A stretch of DNA of 64,000 nt, from contig CAWJBC010000015.1 of NCBI GenBank assembly GCA_963840975.1, positions 62,001 to 126,000 of the forward strand, given 5' to 3'. This stretch comes from JAADJA01 sp963840975 (GTDB lineage: Bacteria > Bacteroidota > Bacteroidia > Bacteroidales > JAADJA01). A program made the position numbers and the translations under genes. Position 1 is the stretch's first letter; each line of letters begins with the position of its first letter. A model generated the notes under the pieces. The model made no database searches. It saw only the letters and a program-made list of their open reading frames with translations, and was not told the origin of the DNA. Shown in pieces: positions 8,467 to 18,353 of this stretch.

Positions 8467-11400
8467 TTGCTGAACTTCGTAACATGGAAAATTTGTATCT
8501 TTTATAAAAATAACAAAATTATCAAAAATAGGATTCCGAAAATAGTAGTTGTTTTTTTAACCTCAGTAATTACATTGTTTTTTGTTATTGTGATACTGGT
8601 TAAGAATCCTTTTATCCAAACAGCGCTTGCCAGAGTTGCTACAAATTATCTTGAAACCAAACTCAATACAACCGTAAAAATTGCACGACTTGATATCAAT
8701 CTGTTGAAACGGATAACACTCAAGGAACTCCTCATTCTCGACCGGCAGCATGACACTTTATTGTATACCGGAGAACTGACTATCGGCTGGAAAAAGTTGG
8801 GCATTAAAAATACCAGCTTTGAACCCAAGTTCATTTTGCTAAATGATGCCGATGTCCGCTTGAAAAATTATAAAGGAGACGAAGGTCTGAACTATTCATT
8901 TATTATTGATTTTTTTTCAGGCGGAGAAACATTGCCTGCAGACACAATTCAAACCGAACCGGTAGCCCTTAATTTTTCATTGGAGAAATTGAGTATATCG
9001 AATTGCCGGTTTGTTTATGAGGATCAAAATGACACCGTTCCATTTGAAGGTATCAATTTTTCTGATATTGACCTCAGGATGGGTATTTTGGAAACCAGCG
9101 ATCTCAGGATCAGTGGTGATTCCATTTTTGCTGATATTCTGAATTTATCTTTCAGGGAAAAAAGCGGATTCAAGGTGGATAGCTTATCGGGAAATTTCAT
9201 TTATTGTCCAACTCTTTTACAAGCAGACAATCTGCTTGTAAGGACAGAGAACAATAATTTAAACCTTGACGTGAAATTTACTTATGAATCAATGGCCAGT
9301 TTCAATGACTTTATTCATAGTGTAAACATTCAGGCAAACATCCGACCAACAATCCTGAATCTATATGATGTCGGTTATTTTGCTCCGATTTTGTTTCAAA
9401 TGAATAATATAACGACAATAGAAGGTAAAATTTCGGGGACAGTGGATAATTTCAAAACCCGGGATTTTAAATTTTCGTTTGGCGATGTAACTCAATTTAA
9501 CGGCAATATTCAGATGAACGGGTTGCCCGATTTTTTCGGTACATTCATCCATCTCTCCATAGCAGATTTAAACACTTCTGCACAGGATATAGCAAACTTT
9601 AACCTTCCCATTTCCGGTAACCGACTTCAACTTCCCTTATTTTTAAATAAACTTGGTGTTATTGATGTGGCAGGAAAGTTCACCGGTTTCTATAATGATT
9701 TTGTATCGTATGCAAAATTTACAACCGATTTGGGACGAGTGAATACCGACCTTTTGCTTAAAGTCAATTCCAATGATGACATAGAGTACAAGGGCAAAAT
9801 TGCTACCCAGAATCTTGATGTGGGAACCTTGTTTGAAATGGAGTCATTGTTGAAAAAGCTTACCTTACAAGCAGAAATCAGAGGGCAGGGGCTTGACTTT
9901 GAAACAATGGATCTTACTATTGATGGTATGATCCAGTCATTCGATTTCTACAACAATACTTATAATGCCGTTGATATAGCAGGAAACCTGAGTGATAAAA
10001 AATTCAATGGTAACATTAATGTAATAGATGAACTTATAAAACTTGATTTTACAGGGATCATTGATTACAGCCAGGTGGTTCCGGCATACAAATTCAACGC
10101 AGTGGTTGACAGCGCTCAACTTAATCAAATGAACCTGGTTAACAGGGATTCTTTGATGTATTTATCAACAAAGCTGGACATTGATCTATCTGGCAACCAG
10201 TTCGATAATTTGCAAGGTATTATTAAACTCGATAGTACCCGTTATTGGGAAAATGGTAAATTGTATCCGATGGATGACTTTACCCTCAGTGTTACCCGCG
10301 ACGGCTATGAGTATGCCTTGCTCAGGATTTTTTCGGATATCGCTGATGTTTCAGTTGAAGGAGAGTTCCTGTTTAGAGAAATGCCTAACCTTGTTCAGTC
10401 ATTTATGAATCAGTTTTTGGATACCGTATTTGTTGATTTATCGGTTCCAGCGGACATTGCGATCACACAGGATTTCATTTTTGATGTGGAAGTTAAAAAC
10501 CTGAAACCAATAACGGAGTTGTTTTATCCTCCCCTTCAAATTGCACCAGGAACAAGAATAACAGGAGGATTTAATTCAAAAATAAACAACCTGTTTATGG
10601 ATGCCGGTTCCTCCGAAATTATTTATAGCGGGATAAAATTCAAAAATTTCAACGCTGAATTACTTGTTCAGAATAATGATTTGGTTTTAACCACTTTTTC
10701 AGACCAGGTACTTATTACCGATTCCATCTCGATTGACAGTATCAAAAGTTCCTTTTCCCTTGCGGGCGACACCATTTCCTTTGCTATGAAATGGAATAAT
10801 CAAAATTGGGAAACCTCCAATTATGGTGATCTGGCTGGAAACTTTGTCTTTTTTTCACCCACTGACATGAAATTCAAATTGACCCGTGGTGAGATTGTGA
10901 TCAACGATACTATTTGGGAAATCAACCCTGCAAACAATTTGAAGATTGATAGTACAAGTTTAACTTTTAGCAATTTCGGACTGAATACTTCAGAACAGGG
11001 TTTGTTTTTGAATGGAAAAATTTCGCACAATCCAGTTGATACTTTAACCATTAATTTCGACCGTTTCAATTTATCCAATTCAGATAAGTTTTTTATCAAA
11101 TCGGGTATTGATCTCGACGGTTTGATCAATGGTAATTTTAACATTATTGATTTTTATGAAACTCCCAACTACCTCGCTGATCTTACAATATCAGATTTGG
11201 GTTTCAACAAGGAAAAGTTAGGTGAAGCCATTATAAAAAGTGAGTGGGATCCAAAAAATGAAGCATTCAATTTACTGGCTCAGATCATTTATGAGGGTAA
11301 CATCGGTAAAAATAAAACACTGGAGGTTGCCGGATCATTTTATCCTTACAAGGAAGAAAGCAATTACGACATTAACATTAACCTCAATAATTATAAGTTA

Positions 11401-13011
11401 AAAACCGTTGAACCTTTTATTAAAGATTTCAGTTCAAAAATTAGCGGAGAAGCCACTGGTGCCATCAAACTTTCAGGATCAACCAATCAGCCTGTTTTGA
11501 CTGGCAGCATCAACCTGAAACGTACCCAGTTGAAAATTGATTACCTGAACGTGACCTATTCACTTGCCGATCAGATCAATTTTAAAGAAAACCTGATTTA
11601 TTTCGATAATATAACAGTTTACGATACAGTGCCTAATAAGGCAATTGCATCAGGAAAAGTTACACACCGGTATTTTAAAGATTTTAACTTAGACCTGAAT
11701 TTTACGACTGATAAATTAGTGGGGCTTAACACCAACCGCACCCAAAACAATACTTTTTATGGAACGGCGGTGGCTTCGGGAACAATCAGAATTGCAGGGC
11801 CTCCCGACAATCTGACAATGGACATTAATGTAAAATCAGAAAAGGGAACCAACATTAAACTTCCGGCATCCTACGGAAACGACATCGCCGAAAACAACTT
11901 CATTGTTTACATGACGGAGAATGACGTAACCTCATCCGGCCCCAAAAAATATGAAGTGGACTTGAAAGGGCTTGCACTAAACCTCGGTTTGAATGTTACC
12001 CACGATGCCAATATTCAGTTATTTCTCCCTTATCAAATGGGCAACATTCAGGCAAGCGGTAAGGGAGACCTCATCATGAACATTGATGCAGCAGGCAATT
12101 TTAAAATGGAAGGTCAATATGTGATTGACAAAGGTTCTTTCTTTCTCACTTTGCAAAACATCATTAACCGTGATTTTGATATAAAAAGAGGAAGCAATAT
12201 TGCGTGGGCAGGCGATCCTTACAATGCCCAAATCAATCTGAAAGCTGTTTACAAAGTAAAAACCACACTGGGTGAATATGCACCGATTGAAGACTCTGCC
12301 ACACGTGTACAAGTGAATTGCGTAATCGCATTGACCAAAAGTTTATTCAATCCCGACATCAGGTTCACTATTGAGTTTCCGGATATGAAGGAAGACTCCA
12401 AGCAATACATCTACTCTCAGCTCGATACTACCGATCAGGCTTTGATGAGCCAGCAAATGATTTCGCTGCTTCTTCTCAATAGCTTTTACTTTCCTTCGGG
12501 AACAACGGGTTCTGTCGGATTTAACACCTTTTCGCTCGTCACCAATCAGTTGAACAACTGGCTTTCGGGCTTCAGCGATAATTTTGATATTGGAGTCAAT
12601 TATATTCCCGGTGGTCAGGTTAGTTCGGATGAAGTGGAAGTTGCTTTGTCAACACGGCTTTTTGATAACCGGGTTACGATTGATGGAAACCTCGGTGTAA
12701 AAGGAAAAGAAAGTACAAGCGCTCTCATCGGAGAGGTTACGGTTGAATATAAAATTACGGATGACGGAAGGTTCAGAACTAAAGTCTTCAATAAATCGAA
12801 CAATGACGACCTGAATAAAAACTATTCGCCTTATACCCAGGGAGTCGGGATTTTTTACACACAGGATTTCAGCAGGTTTGGCGACCTTTTCAGGAAGAAA
12901 AACAAAAAGGGCAAACAAACTGAAAAAGAAAGGAAAAACGATCAAAGTATGCTCGAGCAAATAACCGCAAAACTAAAACCTTCCCTATCTTTGCCGAAAT
13001 TTAATTTTTGA
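8467..13011 (+). CDS. TamB/DUF490-family translocation and assembly module protein
   Basis: Very large (1514 residues) inner-membrane-anchored periplasmic protein of the TamB/AsmA-like superfamily, thought to form a lipid-conducting or barrel-assembly bridge to the outer membrane. One transmembrane helix at ~residues 24-46 (VVVFLTSVITLFFVIVILV). Then more than 1100 residues of beta-rich repeats follow, and a C-terminal DUF490 domain (residues ~1150-1490) with PDIRFTIEFPDMKEDSKQ, ALMSQQMISLLLLNSFYFP and VTIDGNLGVKG. The start is odd: the frame is closed by TGA at 8452 and the first start-like codon is TTG at 8467; no in-frame ATG precedes the membrane helix. Either TTG is used or the extreme 5' end contains an error. 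Followed by the DUF4293 gene, whose ATG lies 5 bases after the stop. Confidence 0.88.
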   Translation: MLNFVTWKICIFYKNNKIIKNRIPKIVVVFLTSVITLFFVIVILVKNPFIQTALARVATNYLETKLNTTVKIARLDINLLKRITLKELLILDRQHDTLLYTGELTIGWKKLGIKNTSFEPKFILLNDADVRLKNYKGDEGLNYSFIIDFFSGGETLPADTIQTEPVALNFSLEKLSISNCRFVYEDQNDTVPFEGINFSDIDLRMGILETSDLRISGDSIFADILNLSFREKSGFKVDSLSGNFIYCPTLLQADNLLVRTENNNLNLDVKFTYESMASFNDFIHSVNIQANIRPTILNLYDVGYFAPILFQMNNITTIEGKISGTVDNFKTRDFKFSFGDVTQFNGNIQMNGLPDFFGTFIHLSIADLNTSAQDIANFNLPISGNRLQLPLFLNKLGVIDVAGKFTGFYNDFVSYAKFTTDLGRVNTDLLLKVNSNDDIEYKGKIATQNLDVGTLFEMESLLKKLTLQAEIRGQGLDFETMDLTIDGMIQSFDFYNNTYNAVDIAGNLSDKKFNGNINVIDELIKLDFTGIIDYSQVVPAYKFNAVVDSAQLNQMNLVNRDSLMYLSTKLDIDLSGNQFDNLQGIIKLDSTRYWENGKLYPMDDFTLSVTRDGYEYALLRIFSDIADVSVEGEFLFREMPNLVQSFMNQFLDTVFVDLSVPADIAITQDFIFDVEVKNLKPITELFYPPLQIAPGTRITGGFNSKINNLFMDAGSSEIIYSGIKFKNFNAELLVQNNDLVLTTFSDQVLITDSISIDSIKSSFSLAGDTISFAMKWNNQNWETSNYGDLAGNFVFFSPTDMKFKLTRGEIVINDTIWEINPANNLKIDSTSLTFSNFGLNTSEQGLFLNGKISHNPVDTLTINFDRFNLSNSDKFFIKSGIDLDGLINGNFNIIDFYETPNYLADLTISDLGFNKEKLGEAIIKSEWDPKNEAFNLLAQIIYEGNIGKNKTLEVAGSFYPYKEESNYDININLNNYKLKTVEPFIKDFSSKISGEATGAIKLSGSTNQPVLTGSINLKRTQLKIDYLNVTYSLADQINFKENLIYFDNITVYDTVPNKAIASGKVTHRYFKDFNLDLNFTTDKLVGLNTNRTQNNTFYGTAVASGTIRIAGPPDNLTMDINVKSEKGTNIKLPASYGNDIAENNFIVYMTENDVTSSGPKKYEVDLKGLALNLGLNVTHDANIQLFLPYQMGNIQASGKGDLIMNIDAAGNFKMEGQYVIDKGSFFLTLQNIINRDFDIKRGSNIAWAGDPYNAQINLKAVYKVKTTLGEYAPIEDSATRVQVNCVIALTKSLFNPDIRFTIEFPDMKEDSKQYIYSQLDTTDQALMSQQMISLLLLNSFYFPSGTTGSVGFNTFSLVTNQLNNWLSGFSDNFDIGVNYIPGGQVSSDEVEVALSTRLFDNRVTIDGNLGVKGKESTSALIGEVTVEYKITDDGRFRTKVFNKSNNDDLNKNYSPYTQGVGIFYTQDFSRFGDLFRKKNKKGKQTEKERKNDQSMLEQITAKLKPSLSLPKFNF

Positions 13012-13016
13012 TAAAT

Positions 13017-13513
13017 ATGATTCAGCGGATTCAAACTCTTTTTTTGGCACTATCGGCGGTTGCATTGATTGCCATGGTTTTTTACCCGGTAATGAACGTA
13101 ACTGAATTCACCAATGTATCCACCGAAACCCTCGAAACCGATTACTACCAGATAATGTTAACCGGTTTTTCCGATCCATCTTCCGACAGCCGCCCTCAGT
13201 TGAACATCTGGGCATATATACCACTATTGGTTGTCACAATTTTCATCATCATCCTGGTGATTTATGCAATAACCAGATTTAAGCAACGACTTCACCAGCT
13301 AAAGCTCGTCAAAATCTGCATTTTTCTGAATATCATAATGGTAGCAGCAATTTTCCTTAATTATCCTAAGTTTTTCACCGACAATCCCATCCGTAGTTGA
13401 AATCGCCACAGGCGCCTATTTCCCGCTAATATCACTTGGTCTTGCTGGTGATTGCCAACAGGTATATCATGAAAGATGAAAAACTGGTTAAATCGGCTGA
13501 CAGGCTGAGGTAG
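13017..13513 (+). CDS. DUF4293 family membrane protein, reading frame broken by two frameshifts
   Basis: Small Bacteroidota-specific integral membrane protein of unknown function. It begins at ATG 13017 (MIQRIQTLFLALSAVALIAM), five bases after tamB. Helices 1-3 are intact in frame 1 to about 13390. The expected C-terminus then appears in pieces: EIATGAYFPLISLG in the +1 frame (from ~13393) and LVLLVIANRYIMKDEKLVKS...RLR in the +2 frame (from 13436), ending at TAG 13511-13513. KDEKLVxSADRLR is the usual family terminus, so two single-base shifts within about 50 bases interrupt an otherwise complete gene. Sequencing error or recent decay cannot be told apart here. The uncorrected frame stops at 13400 (127 residues). 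Confidence 0.8.
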
Positions 13514-13666
13514 TTCGAGGTTCGAAGTTCCAGGTTCGAGGTTTCAGGTTTCATCTCGGCTAAAGCGAAACTGACTGCCTATTGCCTACTGCTGACTGCC
13601 AACTGCACACTGCTCTCCTCTCCGTCTCTCCATCTCCCCGTCTCTCTTCCTCCCCATCCCTCCATC
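13514..13666. repeat. Composite array of degenerate heptanucleotide repeats
   Basis: Three successive 7-nt-periodic arrays fill the gap between two convergent genes. Six units of the TTCGAGG type occupy 13514-13555, six units of the RACTGCC type 13573-13614, and about seven pyrimidine-rich units (CTCTCCG, TCTCTCC, ATCTCCC and similar) 13618-13666. A 17-base spacer with a GCGAAAC core separates the first two. Similar arrays recur in this window (23394-23454, 32950-32977, 33428-33455). Confidence 0.75.
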
Positions 13667-13678
13667 ATTTACAAATCA

Positions 13679-14183
13679 TCACACCTGAATCCCTCTTTCC
13701 AACTCGATTATCTCCAGATCTTTTATGTTTTTTCCGTCTATCACAAACCTTACAAACGTAATTACTTTGTGCATCCCTGATTTTCCGGCGGCTCCGGGGT
13801 TGATGTGAAGCAAACGGTTTTCTTTATCATAAATCACCTTTAAAATGTGAGAATGTCCGCAAATAAAAAGGTCGGGTTGCTCATCCCTTATCAATTGTCG
13901 AATCGATTTTTCATACCTTCCCGGATAACCGCCAATGTGTGTCATTAACACTTTAACATCCTCGCAAAAAAACAATTCCCTGCCGGGGTACAAAGACCTG
14001 AGCGGGTAGCCATCAATATTGCCATAAACCGCCCTTACCGGCTTAAAATTTCTCAACTGCATAAATTGTGTCAGGATTACCGATATCGCCGGCATGCCAG
14101 ATCTCATCACAGCCGCTAAAGTGCTCAAAAATCTTCGGGTGAAGAAATGAATGGGTGTCCGAAAGCAAGCCGATGCGGGTCAT
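13679..14183 (-). CDS. YfcE/MJ0936-family phosphodiesterase, single frameshift
   Basis: Metallophosphoesterase of the YfcE/MJ0936 type (in vitro phosphodiesterase; physiological substrate uncertain). The N-terminus reads MTRIGLLSDTHSFLHPKIFE from ATG 14183, with metal ligands SDTH and, further on, EIWHAGDIGNPD. It then meets a stop after VEKF. Removing one T from the minus-strand TTTT run (plus-strand AAAA, 14045-14048) joins it to FKPVRAVYGNIDG in the second frame, which continues through LMTHIGGYPG and LFICGHSHILKV to HINPGAAGKSG. All catalytic motifs (D-x-H, GD, GN-D, TH, GHSH) are then present in the expected order at normal length. A one-base homopolymer indel is the simplest explanation. 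Confidence 0.85.
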
Positions 14184-14267
14184 TGAAAATTAATTTGTTT
14201 GGGTTACAAAAGTATTCCATTAATGGTAAGATCGTGATTATTTTGCCAATTGCCAACTATCAATAAC

Positions 14268-15838
14268 CTACTCCACCACCAGTTTTGTTCCTGCGCGGCT
14301 TTCGCTGGTAATGACTTCGAGGAAGTAAATCCCCGGCTTCAGCTTTGAAACATCCACCGTGTTGTTTCCCGGCACAGTCACCAGCACTTTTTGCCCAAGG
14401 TGGTTATAGATGATGGCTTGTTCAATTGGAATACCTTCCTTTATATTAATGGTGATATAGGAGGAAGCGGGGTTGGGGAAAAGGGTGATTTCGATTGATT
14501 CCACACGATCTTCCTCATAATTAAGACAGGCGAGCTGTACTTCTTCCAGACTGTTGCAACCAGGGGCATTGTTTTGGATTTCAATGGTACCGTTTGGTGT
14601 TACAAGATAATCACAAATGCTTTGCACCGCACAATTGTTTAAAAAGGGATTGTTCTGAATCGTTAAGTTGCCTATCGTACCGGCATTAATATTCTCAATT
14701 CCAGTCAAACTGGACAGATCGTCATTGAGTTGGATTTCAATGTAGTCACCTATGGAAGTCAGGTTTTCCAATCCAGCCAGGCTGTGAAGTTGATCATTTC
14801 CACCTATTATAAGTGCTCCACCAATAGAAATCAGGTTCTCAATTCCTGACAAGCTGATCAATCCAGGATTCAAATTAACAATTAAATCATCACCAATTGA
14901 CATAAGGTTTTCCAGCCCGGTAAGGCTGGTAAAAGCGTTGCTAAAACTTATTGTTAGGTCACCGTCTATGGAAACCAGGTTCTCCAATCCGGTTAGACTT
15001 GTAAGGGTATTATTGCCAGTAATTTCTAGGAGCCCAACCGAGGTCAGGTTTTCCAGGGCTGACAGGTTGGTAAGTGATAAGTTGCCAGTAATATAAAGAT
15101 GTCCGACAGATGTTTGATTTTCAAGTCCGGTGAGGCTGGTTAAAGAGAAATTATTTGCTATATCAAAGTAGGGTATACCGGTAGCCAGGTTTTCCAGCCC
15201 TGTGAGGTTAATGAGATTATGATTTAAAAGAATGTAAATATTTCCTCCGGTGAAGGCCAGATTCTGCAAACCTGCAAGACTGGTAAGAACATAATTAGAA
15301 GAAATAGTTAATCCTCCTGTGATGGAAGTCAGGTTTTCCAGTCCAGTGAGGCTTGTCAGGGAATTATTATCTGCAATGGAAAGATAACCTCCTATGGAAT
15401 TCAGGCTTTCCAAACCTGTAAGTCCAGTGATTTCTTCATTCCATGATATCTCAACGTTTCCACCGATCCAGGCCAGGTTCTCTAACCCGGTAAGGTTGGT
15501 CAGAGCGCCTTCAAACTTTATCTGAAAATTTCCAGTGATGGATATTATATTTTCCAATCCTGTCAGGCTTTCCAGGATAGAATTATAGATAAGATCATTC
15601 ATAATCGTAAAGTTTCCACCGATAGCGGTTATAACATTCAATCCAATTAAGTTTGAAACAGAATTTCCCAATATAGAAACATTACCCTCAATTTCGGTAC
15701 ACCCCGGATAATTTGCCTGGAAATTATCAATCTGTTCCTGGGTGGTGAATGTAATCCCCTCCGGCAAACAACCTTGTGAAAAACCAATGTTATGGCTGAT
15801 GGCGACCAAGGTAAAGTAAAAGAACTTAGTTTTTTCAT
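14268..15838 (-). CDS. Secreted L-domain-like repeat protein with T9SS sorting domain, frameshift in signal peptide
   Basis: About 520 residues. About 14 tandem repeats of ~24 residues follow a LTSLTGLENLTSIGGxLxI pattern, giving a leucine-rich, right-handed solenoid similar to receptor L domains. Such proteins are usually surface-exposed and bind other molecules; no enzymatic motif is visible. Near the C-terminus are two Cys-containing segments (NNCAVQSICDYL, APGCNSLEEVQLACLN) that probably cap the solenoid. A type A T9SS sorting domain follows (ITLFPNPASSYITI, KPGIYFLEV, GTKLVVE). The main frame starts inside the signal peptide. One extra A in the A-run after the ATG at 15838 (plus-strand T run 15830-15835) would give MKKTKFFYFTLVAISHNIGF, a good signal peptide. 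Otherwise the frame has no proper start. Confidence 0.82.
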
Positions 15839-15850
15839 AATAAGTCTGTT

Positions 15851-16678
15851 TTAATGCACCTGCCCGGGATTGGGTATGGCACCGCTCACCGATCTTTTTG
15901 CTATATCGAAAGTGATCTCAAGGCACATCCATGTCCTTACTGCTTTTTCAGCTACAATTCCCGGATTCCATCTCATCATTTTTACCACCCTGATGGCCTC
16001 TTCGGTGCATCCGCCACCAACGGTTTTTTCGGTTAGTATGTTTGAAATCCTGCCGCTTGGCTCCACCACAAATTTTAATTTCACTGTTCCGGAGATGTTC
16101 TGCTTGAATGCAGTTTCAGGGTATTCAAGGTGGTTGGAGATGAAACTGCTGAAATTAAAGTCTTTGCTGGAATATACGGGCTTGGGTATCCGGTCGGCAT
16201 CCAGCATAGGCACGATGGTAAAGGACGAATCAACCGGTGTAAACGGGTAAACGATCTTATCGTATCCCCGGCTTTTTACATAGCCCTGGTACTTTTTTAT
16301 ATCGAACCGGAATTCCATTGATTGCTCATATTCGATGGGAATACCAACCTCAGTGGCAGGATACCACACAATCAACCGGCAGATGCGCAAGAGCTTCCAG
16401 CATCTGTTTCCTTCGACAACGATTGTTTAACCTTGTAATCACTTGCCGAGCCGTCTTTATGAACCGTAAATGAAATGATAACGTCACCTTCGGTTTTGTC
16501 ACGTGATGGCAACTTCGGGGTAAACCATCTCTTCGCGGATAAATTCGCGCAGCATTCGGTTTCCGCCATAGCATTGCGGCTCAGTTACATTTTGTGACAG
16601 GACGGGCAGGACATTCATGCACACAAGGGCAAGGGTCAGGAGGAGGGACTGGAATTGAATATTCACTGTTGTTTTCAT
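15851..16678 (-). pseudogene. TonB C-terminal-domain protein split over three frames
   Basis: Remnants of one protein with a signal peptide and two TonB_C-like domains. The first frame starts at ATG 16678 (MKTTVNIQFQSLLLTLALVC) and runs to RMLREFIREEMVYPEVAIT. The next frame begins near 16505 with RDKTEGDVIISFTVHKDGSA. The last, from about 16395, reads LRICRLIVWYPATEVGIPIE and ends with a second TonB_C domain: NHLEYPETAFKQNISGTVKL, VVEPSGRISNILTE and EAIRVVKMMRWNPG. Two single-base shifts explain the break. TonB_C domains normally pass proton-motive force to outer-membrane receptors. This one lacks a visible membrane anchor apart from the signal peptide and may be a periplasmic variant. Unclear whether real decay or sequence error. 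Confidence 0.7.
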
Positions 16679-16985
16679 AATCGTACCTTTTATCGCAATA
16701 AAAGTAACGAAAATTCAGGTTCATTCTGTGTATCGGGTGAAATATCTTGTTGAAACAGTTTAATTAATATAAAAATAGGGATAGGGGATAAAGATAAAAG
16801 GGCAATAGTGGAATTCTGTCAAGCAAGCCCATATACCTATATTTCCCCTATTTCCATAATTATCCGGATCCCACGGAATTTCTCATAGTGCTATAGTTTA
16901 CTTAAATAAGGTATAATATCAGGTACAATTTTTGATTATTTTCCGGTCTTCCTTTGAGGATTTCTTAATTTTACAAAAAAAATAC
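16679..16985. other. Intergenic region between divergent TonB-like gene and rmuC
   Basis: 307 bases containing both divergent promoters. At ~16765-16855 a purine-rich segment (AATAGGGATAGGGGATAAAG) and a pyrimidine-rich segment (TATTTCCCCTATTTCC) form an imperfect inverted repeat like the one at 4252-4380. Confidence 0.4.
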
Positions 16986-18353
16986 ATGGACATAGCATAT
17001 TCCATTATCGGGTTGTTGACTGGCGGATTGATCGCCTGGTTGTTAATGAAAAATAAATTGACCCGCAAGGAAAGTGAATTTCAAACCGGACTGAACGATC
17101 TTGAAAGGAAAAAGTCGGAAGAGATCATTGCACTTGACAAAGAGAAAAGCATACTGCATGAAAAATATACCGATCTTCAAACCGGTTATCAAAAACTCTC
17201 AGAGGAAATTGTTGACGAACGTAAACGAACCGAAAACCTTACTTCGCAGATAGCACGATCGGATGCAGATAATAAAAACCTCCTCGAAAAACTGGAATCT
17301 CAAAGGGCTGAATTGGAAAACCTCCAGAAAAAATTCACTACCGAATTTGAGAATATCGCCAACAGGATACTCAAACAAAATTCGCAGGAGTTTACAGTTG
17401 TGAACCAAAAAAACATGGGTGATCTGTTAAATCCACTGAAGGAAAAGATCAAATCATTTGAAGATAAAGTTGAAAACACCTATCAAAAAGGTATAAAAGA
17501 TCAAACCGACCTAAAGGCAGAATTGAAAAAATTGTATGATCTGAACCATAAGATCAGTGAAGAAGCAAACAACCTGACACGAGCGCTCAAATCGGACACC
17601 AAAAAACAGGGAAATTGGGGAGAGGTGATACTTGAAAGGGTTTTGGAACGCTCCGGCTTGGTGAAGGGGCAGGAGTATGACACACAGGTAACCGCCCGGA
17701 ATGAAGCTGGCGAAATGCTCAGACCCGATGTAATCGTCAGGCTTCCTGACAACAAGCACATCATCATTGATTCAAAAGTTTCGCTGGTGGCTTATGAAGC
17801 ATTTTCGAACGCTGAAGATCAGGAAAGTCGCGACGCTTCCCTGAAACTGCATATTGATTCCCTGAAAAATCACATCAAAGGTTTGAGCGATAAAAACTAT
17901 ACCAATGTTACACTTTTCGACACTCCTGACTTCGTGTTACTTTTTATGCCCATCGAGTCGGCATTCAGCGCCGCCATTCAGGCTGATATTGAACTATTCA
18001 ATTATGCCTGGGAGAAGAAAATTGTAATGGTGAGTCCCACTACTCTCCTCGCCACCTTAAGGACGATTGCCTCCATCTGGAAACATGAAAAACAAACCCA
18101 AAATGCTATGGAAATTGCAAAGCAGGGAGGAGCTTTGTATGATAAGTTTGTTGGCTTTTTGAAAGACCTCGAAGAACTGGGAAACCAGATCAACAGGGTA
18201 AACAAAACTTACAACGAGGCAAAAAATAAACTGGCTTATGGAAGTGGCAATTTGATAAAGCGGGTGGAAAGCCTCAAAGAATTAGGAGCAAAGACAACCA
18301 AGGTTATCCCGGAGAAATTTATTGATAACAATGAAAAAGATGATTCCGTATGA
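16986..18353 (+). CDS. rmuC: DNA recombination protein RmuC
   Basis: RmuC-family protein, associated with limiting recombination at inverted repeats; the conserved core resembles a PD-(D/E)xK nuclease. Start set at ATG 16986 (MDIAYSIIGLLTGGLIAWLL), giving the usual N-terminal membrane anchor; an upstream in-frame start at 16932 adds 18 unlikely residues. A coiled coil covers residues ~25-120, then the RmuC domain ~150-430, with KKQGNWGEVILERVLERSGL, RPDVIVRLPDNKHIIIDSKV (catalytic-type D...DSK), LFMPIESAFSAA and VMVSPTTLLATLRTI. Its stop overlaps the next gene's ATG (ATGA at 18350-18353), so the two genes are coupled. Confidence 0.95.
   Translation: MDIAYSIIGLLTGGLIAWLLMKNKLTRKESEFQTGLNDLERKKSEEIIALDKEKSILHEKYTDLQTGYQKLSEEIVDERKRTENLTSQIARSDADNKNLLEKLESQRAELENLQKKFTTEFENIANRILKQNSQEFTVVNQKNMGDLLNPLKEKIKSFEDKVENTYQKGIKDQTDLKAELKKLYDLNHKISEEANNLTRALKSDTKKQGNWGEVILERVLERSGLVKGQEYDTQVTARNEAGEMLRPDVIVRLPDNKHIIIDSKVSLVAYEAFSNAEDQESRDASLKLHIDSLKNHIKGLSDKNYTNVTLFDTPDFVLLFMPIESAFSAAIQADIELFNYAWEKKIVMVSPTTLLATLRTIASIWKHEKQTQNAMEIAKQGGALYDKFVGFLKDLEELGNQINRVNKTYNEAKNKLAYGSGNLIKRVESLKELGAKTTKVIPEKFIDNNEKDDSV

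Noticed and set aside
13514..13555. TTCGAGG repeats considered as tRNA T-loop (GTTCGA) signals
   Set aside because: No cloverleaf can be drawn around them; the 7-base period explains the GTTCGA words.
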